Assembly (NCBI GenBank): GCA_023376005.1
Contig: CM042152.1
Location: 87,149,262 to 87,213,261 of the forward strand
DNA length: 64,000 bases
Origin: Doryteuthis pealeii
Taxonomy: Eukaryota; Mollusca; Cephalopoda; Myopsida; Loliginidae
Direction of reading: 5' to 3'
Shown: piece by piece, positions 29,813 through 40,455 of the stretch
Layout of the letters: each line of letters starts with the position of its first letter
How positions within the stretch are numbered: the stretch's first letter is position 1
The notes under the pieces: model-generated
Databases searched by the model: none
What the model saw: the letters and a program-made list of their open reading frames with translations, nothing else
Told to the model about the DNA's origin: nothing
Program-made: the position numbers and the translations under genes

Positions 29813-30412
29813 TAATGATTTTAGATATCAAATATATTATCACTTAATCTCCTAATTTTAACTTAGACATTTGTACTGAGGACTGATGACAATGATTTAC
29901 TTTCTCTATTTGGATTTGTCATGCAATCTGCAAATCATAAAGAATTAATCCTCATTGTTATTGACATGTTCATTAATGTCCACATCATTAATTTACTGGA
30001 AAAGACAAAACTTTATCCTGTTGCCTAATAAACTGATGGTAAACACTTTTCCTGAGAGTCCTTTAATTCATTAGTTTGGCTAAATAAATAAATAAATGTA
30101 CAAATAATGACTATCAGTTTGGCTTTCAGATCTGAACTGCAATAACCCTTATTATCAATCTTTGTTTTGCCTTTTTCATCACTTGATGTTAATTAGTCTC
30201 ATGGTAAATTTTTCTTCGTTTTCCTCTTAATTGTTAATATCATGGGATTGTAGCAAATTTTCAAATAGCTGAAACCTATCCAGAGTTTCATTTATTTTTG
30301 TTCTAATTACTGTTGATCGGTATCCCCATAATCGGTTAACCAATTTAAAACCTTTGTAATCCAATCTGCAAATCAATGTATTCTATGAACATATATCCAT
30401 TACAGTAGGGTG
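29813..30412. other. Unannotated AT-rich spacer
   Basis: Nothing recognised. Confidence 0.5.
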
Positions 30413-30453
30413 TCCTATCATGGTGTAATGGTTAGAAAGCTAATTTGGCAGAA
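30413..30453 (+). mobile_element. SINE-C head fragment
   Basis: TCATGGTGTAATGGTTAGAA and GCTAATTTGGCAGA match the SINE-C head. SINE-A begins immediately after. Confidence 0.5.
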
Positions 30454-30690
30454 GGGGCCGGGTTAGCTCAGTAGGTAGAGCGTTCGGCTAGAAACCACAA
30501 GGTTCCTAGTTCGATACCGGTCCTTGCCAACTCAGCGTATGAGTAGCACAGGGATCTGTGCGGTAAAGTAAGGAGCTGATGGTAGGTGTGGCGCTCCACC
30601 TCAGATGCAAAAACAATCTCCTGGTCTAGCACTAGTTAAAAGGGGATAGACTCCCTCGCTGATTGGCTGATACCAACTTTAGGCCGCCCC
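30454..30690 (+). mobile_element. SINE-A, full-length copy
   Basis: Head GGGGCCGGGTTAGCTCAGTA with B box CTAGTTCGATACC. The complete body ends at TTTAGGCCGCCCC. A partial minus-strand SINE-A starts at the very next base. Confidence 0.92.
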
Positions 30691-30782
30691 TTACTTTACC
30701 GCACAGATCCCTGTGCTACTCATACACTGAGTTGGTGAGGGCCAGTATCGAACTAGGAACCTTGTGGTTTCTAGCCGAATTG
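30691..30782 (-). mobile_element. SINE-A, partial copy tail-to-tail with the preceding one
   Basis: TTACTTTACCGCACAGATCC through CCTTGTGGTTTCTAGCCGAA is the SINE-A head half on the minus strand. With 30454-30690 it forms an inverted pair with no spacer, again a palindrome-like junction. Confidence 0.88.
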
Positions 30783-30889
30783 TTTTATTCTTTAAGTTAG
30801 AGCATTTTAAGTGTATTACTCTAATAAAAGTATCACTTTCATGTGTTGTTTTTGCCGAGTTACAGCTACAAATATAATGAAATTTTTAG

Positions 30890-30891
<2 letters not shown>

Positions 30892-30940
<49 letters not shown>
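30892..30940. repeat. AT dinucleotide microsatellite
   Basis: Long TA run adjoining the tail of the minus-strand SINE-B at 30941. Confidence 0.9.
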
Positions 30941-30943
<3 letters not shown>

Positions 30944-31222
30944 TTATTAGCCCCTTCACATGAATAGGATGTGACAAATGGTCAATTTCTTAAGCAGAGT
31001 TTAACAGGTTTGAATTCAGAATTTTCCTTTTCCTCGATTGGTTGCTTAATGGTTAAAGAATCTGGCCTACTATTAATACACAGCTAGAGGGTGAATTTTT
31101 GGACGCATATCTTTCCTAGGTGCATAAGCCTTATGTGAAATGCAAATGGCCTCATTTAGGATTTGAACTCAGGTCCCCAAGTCCATTTCTATGATGATAA
31201 CCATTACACAATGAGCTCCTCC
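30941..31222 (-). mobile_element. SINE-B, full-length diverged copy
   Basis: On the minus strand: head TTGTGTAATGGTTATCATC with B-box-like AGTTCAAATCC, the body TTAACCATTAAGCAACC, and the tail TTGACCATTTGTCACATCC. It is followed by the TA run, as for other copies. Confidence 0.85.
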
Positions 31223-31755
31223 AATAATAAATAGATATATTGAGTAAGTTTACACCTTATGATACTTAAAATATTGATATCAGTGGTTGATCATTCAAAA
31301 CAGTTCAGATGTATTAAAGAAGAAAAACAAAAGCATTCTGGTTTCATTTTTTGATATGAGGAAACATAGTCCTGATCATTTTTAGTCATCATCCCTCCCC
31401 AACAATTTTCCATTGCATAATGGCCCATCACAAAGTTGATTAATTTCCTGTAGTTAAGATCACTGGAGAAGAGAGTAATTTACTTTACAATTACCAAATC
31501 AAGACCTTTAACTCATTGGCAGCATATTATCTCTGTATATGTGATTAGCCATTTATTCTCCAGGGAACATCACATTAATGTTGAGTGTTATCTACACTTT
31601 CCAGCTGAAGTTCATATTCACACCCATGTCTTCATGTTGTCCTCTTGTCAGTCAATTCAAATCTTACATCAGTGAATTGACATTTCATTTCTGGGTTCAT
31701 GTTTATTGACTTGAAGTATTTTGTATACAACAAAGAATTACATTTCTTTGAATGT
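31223..31755. other. Unannotated spacer
   Basis: Nothing recognised. Confidence 0.45.
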
Positions 31756-31756
31756 T

Positions 31757-32206
31757 TGAGATGAGGCTTGAAGATTAGTATTATCTGCATTATTCAGACT
31801 ATTGTCCCCATCTTCATTGTTATTTGTACAACGTTTCAGCCGATATACCCTCCGACCTTCTTCAGGTATTTCTTGTCAGACTCGGGAACCTTCTTTACGA
31901 AAAATCAGTTAGAAAAATAATTAATTAACACAACTCCTACCCTAGCTATGGTTAGCGAAATGAGAACAGGATACCCCCGTGAAATAAATAAAGGGTTAGG
32001 TTCTAAGTTCCGTGATGGCTCCCGAATACGACAAGAAAGTTCCCGAGTTCGAAAAGAAGGTTCCCAAGTCCGAGAAGGTTCCCGAGTCTGACAAGAAATG
32101 CCTGAAGAAGGCCGGAGGGTATATCGGCCGAAATGTTGTACAAATAACAATGAAGATGGGGACAATAGTCCAAATAACGCAGATAATAAAAATTACATGA
32201 TGTGAC
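31757..32206. mobile_element. E snap-back element, copy 2
   Basis: The left arm starts GTTTGAGATGAGGCTTGAAG and runs through CTATTGTCCCCATCTTCATT and the CCGACCTTCTTCAGG block. The right arm is its inverted copy from GCCTGAAGAAGGCCGGAGGG to ATAACGCAGATAATA. The centre holds GGATACCCCCGTG, AATAAAGGGTTAGGTTC, and a short tandem motif around GGTTCCCGAG repeated about four times. This tandem creates repetitive peptide-like open frames on both strands that should not be read as genes. An unrelated ~65-bp stretch at 31914-31972 interrupts the left half. Confidence 0.8.
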
Positions 32207-32231
32207 TGCATTCTTATCTGGTATTACCATA

Positions 32232-32343
32232 AGTAAAGTCGTCGGGGTGGCCTAAAGTCGGTATCAGCCAGTCAGCAAGGGAGTCTATCCCCTTTTCAAT
32301 AGCGCTAGACCAAGGAGATTGTTATTTTAGCATCTGAGGTGGA
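32232..32343 (-). mobile_element. SINE-A, partial copy (3' half)
   Basis: AAAGTCGTCGGGGTGGCC through GCGCTAGACCAAGGAGATTG to CATCTGAGGTGGA is the SINE-A 3' half on the minus strand; the head half is missing. Confidence 0.85.
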
Positions 32344-33400
32344 CCTTCTGTTGTTTAATCTTATTCATTTACTGAACCTGTGGCAATGGATAACAGACAC
32401 AATATTCAGGGTAGATTCATGGAACTTTCTTGGTTCAAGCAGGAACCAGTTCTTCATTAATCTTTTGGTGGATCTTTCTTCGCTGCCAAATGCTATGGCT
32501 TCTCTCATTTTTGTCTCCAGCCACAAAGAGAGTGACTCAAAATACCCAGCTTCTTTTATTGGGGTTCCATTCCCGTCCATATAGTGGTTATGCTTGACCA
32601 GCTCTCATGACCCCTTAGAGGACAGATAGGGTCTGATGATTTCCCCAGCTCTTGGTTAATTGCTGTTTTCAAGCTAGGGTGCCAGATTAAGTATATCTTA
32701 TTACATTTATTCTACCATATAAGATTTGAACTTTCTCAACTTGTCTCTCTTTTGACTGCTGTTTTTATTTTAATAACTCATCTCTTCACACTCCATGAAC
32801 ACTTCATTTTAGCACTCGTTTACAATATTACATGATACATTACAGGATTGAGATATTACAAGGAAAATGAATTTATTGGATAAAAGTATGTCAGGTGAAG
32901 AAAATAATAAAGAACTCTAAGATAGCATCAATGAACATAAAACTAATTCTCATGCATAAATTTAAGAAATTTTTATTCATTAAGTTTAGCTTTTAAAATG
33001 TCTATATTTAAAAAAAAAAATCAATATTTATATAACTATATATGCAGTAAATCCAATCAATGTCTTGATATCCAATTACACCTATGAAAGTGTATCAGTC
33101 AAAGTAAAAGTTGATATTCGATCATCTTCGGTTAAAAACAACAACCAATTTGTTGATAACATTGAGTCTTGAATTTTTGTTCAAAATAATTGTTGTTACT
33201 ATGTAGTTAAGAGATTGAAAACATTCTGATTTAATGATGTTGTCTATAAGTATTATATATACATTATATATGTATTTCTGTTTCATTATTTGACAATTTA
33301 TTTGAAAATCCTTTGTTTCTATAAGGGAAAGTGTATATAGTTATAAGTTAGGAGGGCTGAGAGGGTTTATACCTTTCCTGTGTTAAGCTATATCGACTCC
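32344..33400. other. Unannotated region, open on both strands at 32339-32584
   Basis: The segment 32339-32584 is open for 81 codons on the plus strand and 71 on the minus strand. The minus frame has an acidic/basic mix (KEAGYFESLSLWLETKMREA) that reads more like protein than the plus frame, but I do not recognise it. It may be an element fragment. Confidence 0.35.
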
Positions 33401-33404
33401 AAGC

Positions 33405-33535
33405 CATGTCGGCTGAGGTTTTAAAATAAACCAAGAGATGAGACCCTAACAAGTAATACCACCCCGGATCAGAGTGGATTTGGGAGCACCTCCGGAACCA
33501 CAAAGTCCACATTCTCTTTTTTTTGTTAATCTGGT
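33405..33535 (-). mobile_element. Retroposon D fragment
   Basis: GAGATGAGACCCTAACAAGT, ACCACCCCGGATCAGAGTGG and GGAACCACAAAGTCCACATT match D on the minus strand. Confidence 0.65.
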
Positions 33536-33559
33536 CTCCTGGCTGGGATGGGGTGTATT

Positions 33560-33920
33560 ATTATCATTATTATTATCATTAGAGTTTTTCACATCAGCGT
33601 TAGCTGATGGTATTTCACAGGAATCCGAGTAACAACAAATCTCCTCAGGTCTCCAGGACTCTTCTGAGTATTCTAGCCGATTGCAGCAATGCAGTAGACT
33701 GGGTGGTCTCAATTCTTCTTCTAATTTCCAGTTCATCCAGTCTTTTTTCCAAGCTTTTTGAGACCGTTCCAAGTGCACCAACTACAATTGGTATCACTTT
33801 CACCCTCATATTCCAGTTTTTCAATTCTCTAGCAAGGTCCAGGTATTTGTCTATCTTTTCGTTTTCTTTCATCTTCACCCTGTGATCTGCTGTAACTGCA
33901 AAATCTACCAGTTGACAATC
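33560..33920 (-). mobile_element. RTE-like LINE 3' relic
   Basis: The minus strand reads MKMKENEKIDKYLDLARELK, then MRVKVIPIVVGALGTVSKSL, then RRIETTQSTALLQSARILRR. This conserved order belongs to a widespread RTE-like retroelement. One frame stays open for 77 codons (33645-33878) and another for 111 (33446-33781), so this is the best-preserved of the three copies. It ends in an (ATT/AAT)n stretch at 33556-33583 on its 3' side. No endonuclease or catalytic reverse-transcriptase motif is included. Confidence 0.75.
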
Positions 33921-34019
33921 ATTATTATCATTATTATTCTTTCACACCTTACTATTATTATTATCAAATGGAGCCAACTGTTGGTCATGGGTTGACCCAT
34001 TATGCTGGTAGATAAGAAG

Positions 34020-34420
34020 TCCATGATATTCTACACTCAACTTCGGTCCTTACTTCAGTCAGAGAGGCCTCCAACGGTCAATCGGCCAGTCACGTCAAGT
34101 CCTATATAATTATCGCAACCCTATTACCCTTATGGAAGCCCCAATCCTTTTTATCATATATGAGCTAGAAGGTGGTGACTGAGGGTTTAGCTGTCCTGGG
34201 TATGCTTATGTTAAACTTTATCTTATGGTGAGGTTCCAGTTCTGGAGGTCTGGGGAATGTGGAGCAACCCTTCATCAACATTGCTCCCAAATCCACTCTG
34301 ATCCGGGGTGGTATTACTTGTTAGGGTCTCATCTCTTGGTTAAATAAAACACGTGTTTATAAAAAAATTGAGTATCTATCAAGAATTGATTTATTTCAAA
34401 ACTTTGTCGGCATTAAATGT
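34020..34420 (+). mobile_element. Retroposon D, long copy
   Basis: CCCTATTACCCTTATGGAAG, TGAGCTAGAAGGTGGTGACT, GGTGAGGTTCCAGTTCTGG, TCCACTCTGATCCGGGGTGG and TCGGCATTAAATGTATTAG follow D order. The tail is cut before its A-rich end. Confidence 0.75.
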
Positions 34421-34742
34421 ATTAGACTCAAAGTGAATGTAATAGCATGACTGCAGTTTGAACTCACTACAATGTCACAGTCCAGTATGTTACCTACTAC
34501 ACCATGTAGAATAATCATACTAAGTTCCAATTACCATCGAATTGGTAAGACAAGGCAACAAGTAGCTGTAACTCAATACAGATCTAACCTTGTTGCAATC
34601 CTTCTGCAAAATGCCAGAGTATTTATGAAGCCTCATAACATCATAGAAACCAAGTAGCCAATCAGGACTCAGGGAATGGAATCACCCAAATACATGAATG
34701 GACTATTCTTGAGTCCCATAAGTTCCAGCTATCTTGGGCACT

Positions 34743-34924
34743 GGTTCAGTTGTGCTTAACCAGTTGATGTTGTCCAAACCAACAGTATACTGACTGACTG
34801 GCAGGTTCAGTTGTGCTTAGCCAGTTGATGTTGTCCAAACCAACAGTATACTGACTGACTGGCAGGTTCAGTTGTGCTTGGCCAGTTGATGTTGTCCAAA
34901 CCAACAGTATACTGACTGACTGTC
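34743..34924. repeat. Three-copy tandem repeat, 61-bp unit
   Basis: Units start at 34743, 34804 and 34865 (GGTTCAGTTGTGCTT ... ACTGACTGACTG). They differ only at a few bases (TTAACC, TTAGCC, TTGGCC), so the array is young. Confidence 0.95.
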
Positions 34925-35591
34925 TTCAATACATCACTGAGGGCTCCTCACACTTTTTCTCTGGTTGATTCCATTAATTTCTTACCAGTTGATTGTAATG
35001 TATTTTTTTTTTTTTTAAAATTTTACAAAATTTTTCAAAATTATTAATTTCATTCATGTGTCCATGTAGTGGTTATGTTATGTGGCTTGATTAGGGCATA
35101 ATCTTAATAATGGAGATGTAATTCATGTTAGCATTTCCCTAACATGTCCCTTACAGCTTCTCACAACTTAGTGTCATCATTGTATTGCCCATGGCTTGAT
35201 TTTGGCATAATTGAAACAACATTTAGCTTAAAGGTATCCTTGGTGTTACCAACTGACAAATAAAGCCTTTGCAGCTTCTCATAGCTTAAGGATGTCATCA
35301 TAGCTAAATGAAGTATTGATTATTTCAACAGACTTTTAAACATATTTTCAATTGTTTAAAATGTTCAGCTGTATGACTGAGACATAAAGACAGCAATGTT
35401 CTGAATCCAATAACACCTTTTATTGAATCAAATTTGAAACATGACAGCTGTAATTACAAACATGTTATAACCCAAATTTGGGTTTCTATTTCCTATCACC
35501 AGTTTTAAGGGCGTTATCAGTAGAACAGAACAAGTGGCAAGCTGATTTTGAAAAGTGCTAGCAAAGAAGCCATAAAAAAGGAGTTCTATAT
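34925..35591. other. Unannotated spacer with Penelope-like scrap
   Basis: On the minus strand at about 35460-35530, CTGATAACGCC ... GGTGATAGG ... GAAACCCAAATTTGGGTT resembles a Penelope-like terminus with a 12-bp palindrome. The CTGATAA core is not a valid hammerhead. Nothing else was recognised. Confidence 0.35.
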
Positions 35592-35837
35592 AAAGTCGTC
35601 GGGGTGGCCTAAAGTCGGTATCAGCCAGTCAGCAAGGGAGTCTATCCCCTTTTCAATAGCGCTAGACCAAGGAGATTGTTTTGGCGTCTGAGGTGGAGCG
35701 CCACACCTACCATCAGCTCCTTACTTTACTGCACAGATCCCTGTGCAACTCATACGCTGGGTTGGCGAGGACCGGTATCGAACTAGGAACCTTGTGGTTT
35801 CTAACCGAACGCTCTACCGACTGAGCTAACCCGGCCC
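35592..35837 (-). mobile_element. SINE-A, full-length well-preserved copy
   Basis: On the minus strand: GGGCCGGGTTAGCTCAGTCG, GGTTCCTAGTTCGATACCGG, the whole body, and the end CCACCCCGACGACTTTA. It is close to the consensus inferred from the other copies. Confidence 0.93.
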
Positions 35838-36063
35838 ATTTTGTAACCTTGATCAAATGTAATGAATAATGTAATGGAGAGAATTACAAAGCTTAGATAA
35901 ATAAAAGTGTATATAAATAAGGAAATAAAAATGAAGGCAGAGAGATATAATAATCAACCAACCAAATTTGGAATGTTGAAAGTCATTAGAAATTTCCTGA
36001 TGAATCACTTGTTTCTTCTTAGTTCAAATTTCAGCTGACAATAGATTTTGGTGTGTAAATTAT

Positions 36064-36208
36064 TGGGGCCGGAGGGAGAATTGGATTCATACCTTTCCCA
36101 AGGGTATTAGCGCCATGTGAAATGTCAACAGCTTCATCTAGGAATTGAACTTGGGTTGATGAGTCCATTTCCTACGATCCTAACCATTAGACCATGCGCC
36201 TCCTCAAA
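36064..36208 (-). mobile_element. SINE-B, 3'-truncated copy
   Basis: On the minus strand: AGGCGCATGGTCTAATGGTT, GACTCATCAACCCAAGTTC, GTATTAGCGCC-equivalent and AATCCAATTCTCCCTCCGG. The copy stops before the middle of the body. Confidence 0.8.
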
Positions 36209-36639
36209 ATATATATAATGATATGCATGATCAGATTAAGCAAGTTTTTATATTACTGTGTATATGTGTATGTCTTTTTTTCTCTTAAAAATTACTGACT
36301 GAATGTACCCAGTGTTTGTTATATGTCTTTATTTTTTTTTTATTTTTTTACATGTGTATGCTTGTTTAGTGCATATGAAAGGTTGTTATTCTTTAAGGTT
36401 AATACAAATTGATTAATTTTCTTTCCTAATAACTTTGTGTTGGTCACTAATTACAAAGTGATTTAATTAATGATGCACATTTTCAGCATTTTTCTTGTTT
36501 TCTTCTTTTGAATTGTCAATGCATTAATCTAGGTGAAACGGGGGCAGCCTTTTTAAGTGGTCAATAAAATTATCATCTTCATGCAGCAAGGCAAAAAAAT
36601 GAACACCCATAATAATAATAATAATAATAATAATAATCA

Positions 36640-37195
36640 TGTCACGCGCGCAGCACGGATATCCATGACAATCTTTCGCCAACCTCCCTATTACTCATGG
36701 CCCTGGGAGGTCCTCTGTGCAGCATCCAGAGTCTTCGCATAGTTGGTCAATGTAGGTCCTTAGCGGGCGTCCTAAATTAGCATGTCCATATGTTGGCCTC
36801 CACAATAGAATGTCACTTATGAGTTCGTCCCTGCTTCTCCAGCAGTGTCCCGCATGCCTAGTCCGTCTCACCCGGATGGTTTGTGAGATGGGGGGCAGGT
36901 GACCATATAGTTGCTTCTTTGTGGGGTGCTGCTTCTATGACGTGTTCAGGACTACTCACAGCATTCTTGTGCGGGTACCATCTAGCTTATTCTTGAGGCG
37001 CTTTGTCAGGGTCCAGGTGGTGCAGCCATACAGCAGCACTGATATAACTACAGCCTGGAAGAATTGTTGTTTTAGCTTATCAGTGAGATCGGATCTCCAT
37101 ATTACTGATAGTCTGTTTGTGGCTGCCCATGCCTTTCCTATTCATGTATTAACATCGCTTTCTGTGGATGAGATATTACTACCTTGTAATAATAA
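36640..37195 (-). mobile_element. LINE reverse-transcriptase relic, best-preserved C-terminal copy
   Basis: The minus strand encodes, with few breaks, the C-terminal block of the LINE at 15.6 kb. In order: SDVNTWIGKAW-like, IWRSDLTDKLKQQFFQAVVI, LYGCTTWTLTKRLKN-like, QLYGHLPPISQTIRVRRTRH, and TYIDQLCEDSGC. The finger-like and palm catalytic regions are absent, so the copy is 5'-truncated. (AAT)n runs flank it at 36610-36638 and 37186-37202. The GC content is well above the flanks, consistent with recent arrival. Confidence 0.85.
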
Positions 37196-37855
37196 TAATA
37201 ATATCAGTTAAGTCATAAAAGTACAATAAAACTTTAATATTAACCTGTGTTTGAATTATTTTGTTCTTTCTTAATAGACCTAACCTGATTTTTTTGAAAC
37301 TTTAGGGCTCATGTTTATTCACTTATTTTTATTATGTTTTCTATATGTGACAATAAAATTTTTCCTCTAAAAGAAGCCATGCTACATTTCACCAAAACAA
37401 CGTTGTCAGTAAATTTGGACCAATGAAAAAGACAATTACTAATAATAGAGATTGTCTGTATTTCTGTCTGTAACAAAAACTACGTCATAGCTCTACGTCA
37501 CAGCTTATGTCACAATATTCTTATGCTATATACACCCAAAATTTGAGTAAGCAATTTTAAAAATTGTTTTTTACTCTCGTCACCCCCCCCTTTTTTTACA
37601 GTAACAAGAAGTTAACTAAAAAGTTTACAAATAAATAAATACCTATGATTTTGTGTAAAATTGATGTGGAAAATATTCAAAATAATTGTTTGATTATTAG
37701 ATGCATGCAACATTTTATTTGAGACGGACGGGGCTCGGTTTTCATTTCAAATTGTTTTATTTTTTTTTTACTCCTTTAATAAATTTGATAATTTTAGTGA
37801 ATAGTGAATACACTATACACTTAACATCTTTCATTTTGTCCCTCACATAAATATT
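37196..37855. other. Unannotated AT-rich spacer
   Basis: The short motif shared with 16.34 kb lies at 37444-37520. Nothing else was recognised. Confidence 0.45.
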
Positions 37856-37863
37856 ACTTAACA

Positions 37864-37910
37864 GTGTCCTGAAGATGGTACAATATACCGAAATGCTTAA
37901 GTATTGACAC
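37864..37910 (+). ncRNA. Hammerhead ribozyme-like motif (Penelope-like context)
   Basis: Stem I GTGTC; core CTGAAGA; stem II (T)GGTA-CAATA-TACC, four pairs with one unpaired U at its 5' base; core GAAA; stem III TGCTTAAGTA, self-complementary apart from one G-U; cleavage dinucleotide TT; stem I 3' strand GACAC. Stem I is a perfect five pairs. The unpaired U also occurs in the 26.7 kb motif. It lies on the plus strand in otherwise featureless AT-rich DNA. Confidence 0.6.
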
Positions 37911-38339
37911 AAAAAAATTGTTTCCTGATCATAACATCCTGTGTTTGTTATATTTTTAAAATATTTTCTTCTCGTATATTATGTATATAAAATGTTAAAT
38001 GTTCTTGTATATATAAATGTGTTTATCTTGTCTTTCCTTCCACTGTGTTCAGTGTTAGTATATCTACAATATACTAATGCTGATATTAGTCCTTGGTGAG
38101 TGGAGACTCGATTAAGTATCTTCCTAAGAACCAACTAATAGCACTTTTCTTTTGAATGATAATAATATAGATTAGAGTTAGAATGAAGAGTTGTTAAAAT
38201 TATTTATGAATTACAAATAGTTGAATTAAAGAGACAATTAATTATGAGAGCTAAATCCTTAAAGGGTTTGATGATTTTGTTTGAGGCACAATGTATTCAT
38301 AGAATAATTTAATTTTCAACCCAGAGGCAACATTTAAAG

Positions 38340-38480
38340 AATTGCAGAATAGATTACATTGCATCATATACACAGATACAAACATTTATATGGAAATCTG
38401 ATCTTTCTGATAAGATAGAGTGAAAATTCTTCCAAGCTGTAATCATGTCAGTACTACTATATAGCTACATCATGGGCTTC
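38340..38480 (+). mobile_element. LINE reverse-transcriptase relic fragment
   Basis: TGGAAATCTGATCTTTCTGA, ATTCTTCCAAGCTGTAATCA and CAGTACTACTATATAGCTAC parallel the 15.83-15.92 kb segment (IWKS..L.DK..., SVLLYSC). It is short and heavily mutated. Confidence 0.6.
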
Positions 38481-38819
38481 AGGAATAAATCTTGATCAAG
38501 AAAATAAAAGTCTTGTGAGTTGATTAATTGCATGACTAAAAAGAAGCCCTTAGTAAAGAGACAGCTAGACAATAAATGACAACTAAAGAAGAGGAAACAT
38601 GGCGACTAGACATAGCAAGAAGAAATGAAGAACAAGTAAGTCTCTACTCAACTCTGTAATGTCTCTCTCTCTATCACCCGAGGCTCCTCTCTCGTTTATA
38701 TACCCAATGTATGATGTACGATGTCAATATGGGTATACAACAAATTGTCTGTTGTTCGGTAAAAAAGAGATCGTTCTTTTTACTTATGAATTATGCACCC
38801 ACAGAATGTTATAGAATAG

Positions 38820-39115
38820 AGTAACAGAAAGAAAGAAAGAAAGAAGAAAGTAAGAAAGATAAAAGAAAGAAAGGAGCGGAATTCAAGAATAAGAGAAAGA
38901 AAGAGAAATAAAAGAAAGAGAAAAGAAAGAAAGAGAAATAAAAGAAAGAGAAAAGAAAGAAAGAGAAAAGTAAGAAAGGAGCAGAATTCAAGAATAATGG
39001 AAAGAAAGAAAGGGGACTCAAGAATAAGAGAAAGAAAGAAAGAGAGAAAGAAAATAAGAAAGAAAGGAGTGGAATCCAAGAATAACAGAAAGAAACAAAG
39101 AAAGAAATAGAGAAA
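38820..39115 (-). repeat. GAAA-type array, inverted partner of the 40.8 kb array
   Basis: A purine array of GAAA/AAAG units is broken by CAAGAATAACAGAAAG-type spacers. These spacers are the complement of CTGTTATTCTTG in 40797-41352. The long open frame through it is composition-driven and not a gene. Confidence 0.9.
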
Positions 39116-39790
39116 GTAACATTAACAAGACAAGGAGGGAAGCCTTCATGGTACAGTAAGTGGGTTCGAACTCAAGTCATGCCATAATGTTTAGTTTTCG
39201 ACAAATACCCTTCAAAAAGGTATGAACCCCTTAATCCCACCAGGTATGGGTTAGATAGTACCACTGCTGTTCTTCTACAAGGATAGCTGTGGCATTAGAT
39301 AACCCAAGAAGGTTAATGTATTAAAGAAATCCAACCAAGGTAAAGAAGAAGTTAAAATGTTTAAAGAAAGGTTTGAAATACACATTGTTCCAAAAGGGAA
39401 CATACCATTAACGTTAATGAGCAAGTTTCTTAGAACACTGCGACTAAGTTCAAACCGCCTTTTTGTTGTAGAAATGTCATCATAAACTAAGCTTAATAGA
39501 TAGCTAAGTGATAGTTAATGATCAAGTCCTACAAGACATTGTCAATGAGTAAGATACTTACAAGGTGACCCACTATTATGAAATGCTCAGATTTGTAATA
39601 TAAGAATTATTGTGAATGTCTTGAACAGAAATTTTCTTTTTTCAAATATGGAGCCCAGCAGACCATTGTTAGTGGGTTCAATTCTCATCGGGTACCCCAT
39701 ATTTCTAATCTTGTTCTAAACTAAACTTGTTCTCTTGACATTTTCCATGATCATCAAGAATAATGCAATGGTTTATAAGCTAGCTCAACA
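39116..39790. other. Unannotated spacer with SINE-C scraps
   Basis: GTGGGTTCGAACTCAAGTC at about 39161 and GTGGGTTCAATTCTCATCGG at about 39672 are B-box-like remnants of tRNA-derived repeats. No gene was recognised. Confidence 0.4.
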
Positions 39791-39799
39791 GACCATTGT

Positions 39800-39985
39800 T
39801 AGTGTTATCTGCGTTATTCGGACTATTGTCCCCATCTTCATTGTTACTTGTACAACGTTTTGGCCAATATGCCCTCCGGCCTTCTTCAGGTATTTCTTGT
39901 CACATGAAGATGGGGACAATAGTCCGAATAATGCAGATAATACTAATCTTCAAGCCTCATCTCAAACATTCAGAGAAATAGACCA
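39800..39985. mobile_element. E snap-back element, centre-deleted copy
   Basis: The left arm TCTGCGTTATTCGGACTATT ... CTTCTTCAGGTATTTCTTGT joins directly to the right arm CATGAAGATGGGGACAATAG ... CTTCAAGCCTCATCTCAAAC. The centre is missing, leaving an almost pure hairpin and defining the outer ends of E. Confidence 0.85.
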
Positions 39986-40438
39986 TTGTTAGTGTGTTCA
40001 ATTCCCCATATTTCTCAATATTCTTAATTAAAACTTGTAATTTATTAAAATAGACAACTAGAAGTGTTTCCCATTTAAAAAGTGAATATTGAGTGATATT
40101 CATGGAAGAATCATTTACGGCCAGAATGTTATTGATAACAGACATTCTGATTGGTCTGGGAAGACAAAGAAAAATTCCTGAAGGAAAGAGAAATATATCA
40201 TGATTTTCATTTGAAACAATGACATTTGCCAAGAATATAAACTAGTCTGTCTTTTGGGTTTTCAGCTGTTCCAAAGAGATACTGCATTAAATTTGAATGT
40301 ATGCTATTCCTCTTGAAAGTTGTAGAGATATAATATATCACTCATCAATATTGTGATAAGCTGAATAGAGAAAGGATAAATCAGAATTTTTAGTTGTCAA
40401 ATATTCTTTATAATTGGAAGAGAAAAACATTGAATAGA
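39986..40438. other. Unannotated spacer
   Basis: Nothing recognised; a minus-strand frame of 91 codons (39957-40232) has no domain and overlaps the E end. Confidence 0.4.
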
Positions 40439-40455
40439 CATATTGATGTCTTATA

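Noticed and set aside
31905..32230. Repetitive peptide frames on the minus strand
   Set aside because: The peptide repeat comes from the GGTTCCCGAG tandem motif in the E element, which is open on both strands and shared by all E copies.
35455..35530. Hammerhead ribozyme on the minus strand (CTGATAA ... GAAACCCAAATTTGGG)
   Set aside because: The core has A where G8 is required and there is no stem I. Only the palindrome is convincing, so it is listed as a Penelope-like scrap.
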